Below, piece after piece: positions 60,601-64,000 of a stretch of DNA of 64,000 nucleotides. Location of the stretch: assembly GCF_000208865.1 (NCBI RefSeq), contig NC_018391.1, positions 620,001 to 684,000 on the forward strand, in the 5' to 3' direction. Within the stretch, counting starts at the first letter, position 1; each line of letters starts with the position of its first letter. Made by a program: the position numbers and the translations under genes. The notes beneath the pieces were generated by a model. The model was not told where the DNA came from and ran no database searches. It saw only the letters and a program-made list of their open reading frames with translations. The stretch comes from Neospora caninum Liverpool. Lineage: Eukaryota; Apicomplexa; Conoidasida; Eucoccidiorida; Sarcocystidae.

Positions 60601-63600
60601 CACTTGATTCCTTTCACTCTGTTGAGCCTCGCAGACCGTCTTGCCCTTCAGCCCCGTCTTCCCTTTTCTCCGTCTTGTCTTCTTGTTCCTATCCTCCCTT
60701 TCCAGGCTCGTGCTCCTCGTCCTCTTCCTCGCCCTCAGCGGCTGGTCGTCTGCCGCTGGTTCCCCATCACGTCACCACTCGACGCTGCGTCCAGTCTTCC
60801 ACCTTTTGCATCTCTTCTGTCCACCGACGCTCGTCTCCGTCCCCCTCAACAGAACCCCCTCGGCCGAAGACCTGTCCCGTGCCCCATGGTTCTTTCTTTC
60901 CGTCTCCTTGCACGTCCTCATCTCCTGGGTCCACGCGGCAGGCATCTTCTCCTTTCTCAAGTGCCGCGTCTCTCTGCCTTCCCCCGCAAGGACCAAGCTC
61001 CTCCCACGCCAGTATCTTGCCCCCTGCTTCTTTCCCTCCTCTTTCCTCGTACCCGCCTCGTTCCAAGCATACTTCGCACACAATGGCTTCAACTCCAACT
61101 CCTCTGTCCCAGCGCCGTTCCTCGTCCAGAGATCAGAATAGATGTTCAACACCTACGCCTCGTCTACCTCCTGACGCTCTTCTCTCTCCTTCCTCAATTC
61201 GTTCCTCACCTTCCTCCTCGTGTTACGCATCTTCTTCGAGCTCTTGTTCATCTGCTTGCTCGGCCTCACCCTCCTCCGCTTCCGTCCCTTTGCTTGCTTC
61301 TCACCTTGAGTTTCGATCTGATGCTGGGCACTGCATGCCCACCAGTTGTGAAGTCGCGTCATCAGGTGTTCCTCATCCGGCTTTAGAGTCTCCCTCTCCC
61401 ATTTCCAGTGACTCTTCTCGTCATCCTCCGTCTTCTCCCCCTCTTGCATCTGCTGACTCCGCTTCCTCGTGTTCCTCCCCTGATTCCTCCTATTCCTCCT
61501 CGTCCCTTGCATTCTGCTCTAATTCCTCTTCCTCCTCTTCCGCTTCCTCCTCGTCTCCTGCAATCTACCCTACTTCCTCTTCCTCGTCTTCCTCTTCCTC
61601 GTCTTCCTCTTCCTCGTCTTCCTCTTCCTCCTCTTCCTCCTCGTCTCTTGCATTCTGCCCTACTTCCGCTTCCTCCTCTTTCTCCTCGTCTCTTGCAATC
61701 TACCCTACTTCCTCTTCCTCCTCTTCCTCCTCGTCTCCTGCATTCTGCCCTACTTCCGCTTCCTCCTCTTCCTCCTCGTCTCTTGCATTCTGCCCTACTT
61801 CCGCTTCCTCCTCTTTCTCCTCGTCTCTTGCATTCTGCCCTACTTCCGCTTCCTCCTCTTCCTCCTCGTCTCTTGCAATCTACCCTACTTCCTCTTCCTC
61901 CTCTTCCTCCTCGTCTCCTGCATTCTGCCCTACTTCCGCTTCCTCCTCTTCCTCCTCGTCTCTTGCATTCTGCCCTACTTCCGCTTCCTCCTCTTTCTCC
62001 TCGTCTCTTGCAATCTGCCCTACTTCCTCTTCCTCCTCTTCCTCCTCGTCTCCTGCAATCTGCCCTACTTCCGCTTCCTCCTCTTCCTCCTCGTCTCCTG
62101 CATTCTGCCCTACTTCCGCTTCCTCCTCTTCCTCCTCGTCTCCTGCATTCTGCCCTACTTCCGCTTCCTCCTCTTTCTCCTCGTCTCTTGCATTCTGCCC
62201 TACTTCCGCTTCCTCCTCTTTCTCCTCGTCTCTTGCAATCTACCCTACTTCCTCTTCCTCCTCTTCCTCCTCGTCTCCTGCATTCTGCCCTACTTCCGCT
62301 TCCTCCTCTTCCTCCTCGTCTCTTGCATTCTGCCCTACTTCCGCTTCCTCCTCTTTCTCCTCGTCTCTTGCAATCTGCCCTACTTCCTCTTCCTCCTCTT
62401 CCTCCTCGTCTCCTGCAATCTGCCCTACTTCCGCTTCCTCCTCTTTCTCCTCGTCTCTTGCAATCTGCCCTACTTCCGCTTCCTCCTCTTCCTCCTCTTC
62501 CTCCTCGTCTCTTGCAATCTGCCCTACTTCCGCTTCCTCCTCTTCCTCCTCGTCTCTTGCAATCTGCCCTGCTTCCTCTTCCTCGTCTTCCTCTTCCTCG
62601 TCTTCCTCTTCCTCGTCTTCCTCTTCCTCGTCTTCCTCTTCCTCCTTTTCCTCCTCGTCTCCTGCAATCTGCCCTCCTTCCGCTTCCTCCTCTTCCTCCT
62701 CGTCTCTTGCAATCTGCTCTAATTCCTCTTCCTCCTCTTCCTCCTCTTCCTCCTCGTCTCTTGCAATCTGCCCTACTTCCGCTTCCTCCTCTTCCTCCTC
62801 GTCTCTTGCAATCTGCCCTGCTTCCTCTTCCTCGTCTTCCTCTTCCTCGTCTTCCTCTTCCTCCTCTTCCTACTCGTCTCTTGCAATCTGCTCTAATTCC
62901 TCTTCCTCCTTTTCCTCCTCTTCCTACTCGTCCCTTGCATTCTGCTCTAATTCCTCTTCCTCCTCTTCCTCCTCTTCCTCCTCTTCCTCCTCGTCCCTTG
63001 CATTCTGCTCTAATTCCGCTTCCTCCTCTTTTTCCTCTTCCGTGGCCTCTTGTTCTTCTCTTGCAGTTTCAGCTTTCATCCTTTCTGCGCCAGGGGTGTC
63101 TGGCGATGCGTCGCCGTCTGTGCATTCTTGCCCGTCAGGTGCACGTCCCTCTTCTTCTTCTCTGCCTTTCTGTCCTCGACATCTCCCTTCTTTGCTGCTC
63201 GTAGACGCACGGCCTCTCTGCTTCCCCCAGTTCCTCGCTTCATCTGAGCGGGGACTCTTCCCTTTTCCTCGATGCTCCAAGTCTCCGCCTTCACCATACT
63301 GCTGTCCCTTTTCCGCTATATCTCCTCACCCACATTCCCTTCTCTCCCCTCAAGTCTCTGCCTCTCCCCAGAGCCATCGTGCTTGTCAGGGACGCTTGGC
63401 CTCTCCCTCTTCTTCTTCCACTCAGGCTGTTCACACGTGCCCTTCTTGTGGTCCTCTTTCTTGTGCTCTTCCTCCGTGTGCGTGTTTTCCCCCTGTCTCC
63501 TACTGGTCTTCTTCTACTCATTGTCGTCCGCGTTCTCCTCTCTGTGCAGGGGCTTCCCCGTGTCTTAGCGGCAACTCTTCTTCTTCCCCCCTCTCGCCCC

Positions 63601-64000
63601 CTGTTTCGCGTCCTGGAACGAGGCCGCCGGTCTCACCTTCCCTCCCTAACTCTGCTCCTGCCTCGGCTTCTGTCTCACCTGTTACTTCTTCCCTCCCTTC
63701 TGGTGCTCACGAGTGCTGTGCAGCTACCCTTTCGCGCCAATCTTCGTCTTCCTCTCCGTGTTCGTGCTCCCCTCCTCGGTGTCCTCCTTCGGAGCCATGT
63801 TCTCTTTCATCCCCGTCGCTGCGTTCTCCCATTCTCTCTTCTTCTCCTTCCCTTTCTCCTCCTTCTTCTCCTCCTCTTTCTCCTCCCTCTTCTTCTCGTC
63901 CTTCTTCTCCTTCCCTTTCTCCTCCTTCTTCTCCTCCTCTTTCTCCTCCTTCTCCTTCTCCTCCTTCTTCTAGCTCGCCTTCATCCTCCCCTCCCCGACA
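54657..64000 (+). CDS. Giant low-complexity protein, at least 3,114 aa, open to the right edge (3' partial)
   Basis: From the ATG at 54657 (context ACCAACATGG) the frame is open for 9,344 nt without a stop or any needed intron. The N-terminus (MVLVQQTCVSPSLPPTGTNP, then KFVEITQIEIPPGC) is the most protein-like part. After it come alternating blocks: Ser/Pro-rich (about 55.6-56.6, 56.9-57.1, 57.8-58.4, 60.3-61.5 kb), Glu/Arg/Lys/Gly-rich (about 56.6-56.8, 57.2-57.7, 58.4-59.9 kb), and a 15-residue Ser-rich repeat array (61.5-63.0 kb). A Cys/Ser/Pro-rich tail starts at about 63.1 kb (CPSCGPLSCALPPCACF). No catalytic or binding domain is recognised, so no function is proposed. An in-frame ATG at 54417 would add 80 residues; a TGA at 54411-54413 lies just before it. 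Confidence 0.75.
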   Translation, partial: MVLVQQTCVSPSLPPTGTNPKFVEITQIEIPPGCPTPPLTLLQNAFFPSRRAASCAKEGGERVERDQHESREERKASVRVGGDSGPEGIATPSERQPTLPCEGSRQKHNSCPETSDKTLRTHSCAASSFSFSASSRWRRENPKCSSSPRCKRDARSSLPASRTGREAARPRLQASAKKTESGRVGDRQGRGSCGYVEEIIEIFCEEGPRWGRCQDLRHVHEPPEAQGFPVSCQAIEQENEEDEMRERQATCGVTHSPGLAHLTQSGQRQSAPSHTPTLHTSNGNEAYLSVSAGTNHEEGRPFVGDTGDPAPRLGATELRLLRNSCEMSRSSSFSALPPCIRAPPSFAVKRENSYRASPLPPNCRPPSLSAPHGLAGSSFPPQNAFSSSAFPSLRLRGGLSLSPFSPSHATSSPPRPSRGVWLSRCPSQDVLLPGSDSSRDPSLPPGSPSQPPRLPTLPPSENLPSSADRPPANSSASCHFKPYQMPSPPRQKPHASFPSPPRDSPSFSSSPSFPARTSSSSCQRSNCGSSEFSSLPYRGRLSPSLLSSTLFSNGSLAPHIPARFESSSLPSDTPGPRLNKPSRERGLLSFPQSSSSLPTSAASTAASLSLPFAASSSCVSSSILRLGSRARSQLATFCLSPTPSQSAVRSETERDGSHANAGAPRTSQRAAETESERKNHKAEAGSETLGRERETGARVPHRKDATSYEASTSSLPSIPDERAADSKDAIQKSDIRVDPNAETVPARPFSHCRRMWPFRQPQSFSTSPESSYSSVSPSFSSSSPLSPSVLSSASASISSCLPDSSPTSLPPVLAALPCMLREAARTLASPAKRFAASEHGPKGVSPSRRLSLPKARETATHTERGTQDGHATKAKDCGETRTKPRGAFAPRRAGREQLDLSPCSRFFLRTRERERQQRSQTAANGKGENEDASATRDDAQGTQDAAGPREGKNKARPESEATSEREDKREAALSPCSLLFMRTRKRLATQRDAQPTSGREGTELATEARKTETVERTFKRTATTCNAPQSPITGKGSSWLAVQQPMSCPSSFAASSFSASSASFSSVSSSFSSVSSSFSSVSSSFSSGRSSSSFSSSASFSSRSLPSRVLTDRFSPGPSVKRDSAAPAAHAQPTRGKSNSRLSSPGVAATSSLSFPLRTSSPAPSSLSLRLPRPVPASPASPHSDPLARTHVRLANLVSQLEQPACCPSPLSSPSPLSFSSSPAFSPVVRSADAKKEKEHLPMCPRQTAEATGLRTSPGGRKEERDGTEGRTAREEEQTNRRLERASVGKVATAAGEARESSHEDDWAMAQREVSGESREERRNEQEKETCQGGYRRGHGPEEEKEDREEEGTGGDPRESGGGEAREARRERAVQMETSEEGREPAEGGADVEDKKAGGIKGRSTKDERGDKEGSGAVASKEEGDKGEKGTDTCQELCEASVACRADEEGEKRPAAGKIRFRERGERQEVTTVFGSQLEGRTPLGVGAAQQDAGGERKEKDVTNKGTMTLRGAADGQQGGGEAEEPGKGRVEYFCVEEAETLRCGIGQVEKSWRQRDTEHLKTGEDGEKEREKGLSTAGFSDDRAEPVPAGSLCSQSAEMKEAGGAREEEKEEHPHGPGARDASDTRQTREKVTLNREERDDAIQRAWLGRGSKGGVPLQALRRREGNRQHVHSGKTQEEEKAAAMSRERRLGEAKLGEEREELPQSDATPDKRAAARSDKGSGNRGWSEHERDAARGSVSAPLSFGTQTEPKEDWKETLEELEAYFLSLGDPVSPSHLEASSPAWSHFPRSLSCAPPTHPANGASQRPACRKEHKGERSQKIARPDQTEASQTEAKQGENCVHDRTVPGLSACPPSSPLPCATLLHSRESPKKSNSRHSPCTALLREGVEPSSTPVGSPSSSSSSRSCAFSSFSSGTPVSTSSPASSGSSSGSPAFCSPSEPPVASQRNRKRGLPPVPPRSSDGTSKPFKSSHASRLPPRSLDSFHSVEPRRPSCPSAPSSLFSVLSSCSYPPFPGSCSSSSSSPSAAGRLPLVPHHVTTRRCVQSSTFCISSVHRRSSPSPSTEPPRPKTCPVPHGSFFPSPCTSSSPGSTRQASSPFSSAASLCLPPQGPSSSHASILPPASFPPLSSYPPRSKHTSHTMASTPTPLSQRRSSSRDQNRCSTPTPRLPPDALLSPSSIRSSPSSSCYASSSSSCSSACSASPSSASVPLLASHLEFRSDAGHCMPTSCEVASSGVPHPALESPSPISSDSSRHPPSSPPLASADSASSCSSPDSSYSSSSLAFCSNSSSSSSASSSSPAIYPTSSSSSSSSSSSSSSSSSSSSSSSSLAFCPTSASSSFSSSLAIYPTSSSSSSSSSPAFCPTSASSSSSSSLAFCPTSASSSFSSSLAFCPTSASSSSSSSLAIYPTSSSSSSSSSPAFCPTSASSSSSSSLAFCPTSASSSFSSSLAICPTSSSSSSSSSPAICPTSASSSSSSSPAFCPTSASSSSSSSPAFCPTSASSSFSSSLAFCPTSASSSFSSSLAIYPTSSSSSSSSSPAFCPTSASSSSSSSLAFCPTSASSSFSSSLAICPTSSSSSSSSSPAICPTSASSSFSSSLAICPTSASSSSSSSSSSLAICPTSASSSSSSSLAICPASSSSSSSSSSSSSSSSSSSSSSSSFSSSSPAICPPSASSSSSSSLAICSNSSSSSSSSSSSSLAICPTSASSSSSSSLAICPASSSSSSSSSSSSSSSSYSSLAICSNSSSSFSSSSYSSLAFCSNSSSSSSSSSSSSSSSLAFCSNSASSSFSSSVASCSSLAVSAFILSAPGVSGDASPSVHSCPSGARPSSSSLPFCPRHLPSLLLVDARPLCFPQFLASSERGLFPFPRCSKSPPSPYCCPFSAISPHPHSLLSPQVSASPQSHRACQGRLASPSSSSTQAVHTCPSCGPLSCALPPCACFPPVSYWSSSTHCRPRSPLCAGASPCLSGNSSSSPLSPPVSRPGTRPPVSPSLPNSAPASASVSPVTSSLPSGAHECCAATLSRQSSSSSPCSCSPPRCPPSEPCSLSSPSLRSPILSSSPSLSPPSSPPLSPPSSSRPSSPSLSPPSSPPLSPPSPSPPSSSSPSSSPPR
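57825..57925. repeat. 21-bp in-frame tandem repeat in the giant frame
   Basis: Repeats of TCTTTCTCTTCTGTCTCGTCA encode SFSSVSS units, four near-perfect copies followed by decayed ones. Confidence 0.85.
61500..63060. repeat. 45-bp tandem repeat array inside the giant frame (about 30 units)
   Basis: The unit in the coding frame is A-(F/I)-(C/Y)-P-T-S-(A/S)-S-S-S-(S/F)-S-S-S-(L/P), 15 codons. From 61741 to 62461 the GCA(A/T)TCTGC-type anchor recurs at exactly 45-bp spacing, 17 times running. Outside that core the spacing varies by multiples of 3 through expansion of TCCTCG/TCCTCT. I count about 30 anchors overall. The plus strand is almost purely pyrimidine for 1.5 kb. Confidence 0.93.

Noticed and set aside
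61408..63204. 598-codon Pro/Leu-rich plus-strand frame with LLPLPPLPPRLL repeats
   Set aside because: It is the +1 shadow of the 45-bp repeat array. The real frame is the Ser-rich one, which is open over 9.3 kb on both sides.

Overview
The window is nuclear DNA from a coccidian apicomplexan, most likely a Toxoplasma/Hammondia/Neospora-type sarcocystid. Four things point there. The genes are intron-rich with GT..AG introns of about 200-800 bp. Leaders and introns are long, pyrimidine-rich and carry (TA)n and CATATA microsatellites. Proteins carry long Ser/Ala/Glu/Arg low-complexity insertions. There is also a rhoptry kinase-family (ROPK) pseudokinase, a family typical of these parasites. No bacterial, plasmid or organellar features are visible.

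Left end (minus strand, 1-5.3 kb): the 5' and middle part of a cysteine-rich secretory/membrane protein with a signal-anchor-like hydrophobic segment and a divergent C-type-lectin-like domain. Six exons join in consistent phase, and the gene runs off the left edge. From 5.3 to 10.6 kb there is no secure gene, only weak candidate exons. From 11.1 to 13.4 kb (plus) lies a three-exon TFIIB. From 15.8 to 18.9 kb (plus) lies a single-exon mTERF-repeat protein with a long N-terminal extension.

Centre (plus, 22.8-41.4 kb): one 14-exon gene for a 3,994-residue HECT E3 ubiquitin ligase of the UFD4/TRIP12 type. All intron phases close, and the catalytic Cys is in the last exon. The 5' leader holds a long overlapping upstream ORF. 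The introns are rich in TA repeats, and one intron stays open in frame.

Right part: a single-exon ROPK pseudokinase on the minus strand (43.8-45.3 kb) with three kinase motifs altered. An apparently empty stretch follows. At 49.8 kb the 5' exons of an unidentified Ala/Pro-rich protein begin on the plus strand, but this gene runs into a 100-N gap flanked on the left by about 400 bp of homopolymer-stretched, read-error-like sequence. From 54,657 to the right edge, one plus-strand reading frame stays open for 9,344 nt (at least 3,114 codons). It encodes a giant, mostly low-complexity protein with a 45-bp (15-residue) Ser-rich tandem array at about 61.5-63.0 kb. It has no stop codon inside the window, so a search for ATG-to-stop ORFs would miss it.

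The genes look functionally unrelated: general transcription, organelle gene expression, ubiquitin ligation, and secreted/rhoptry proteins. That is normal for an apicomplexan chromosome; I see no operon-like system or mobile element.
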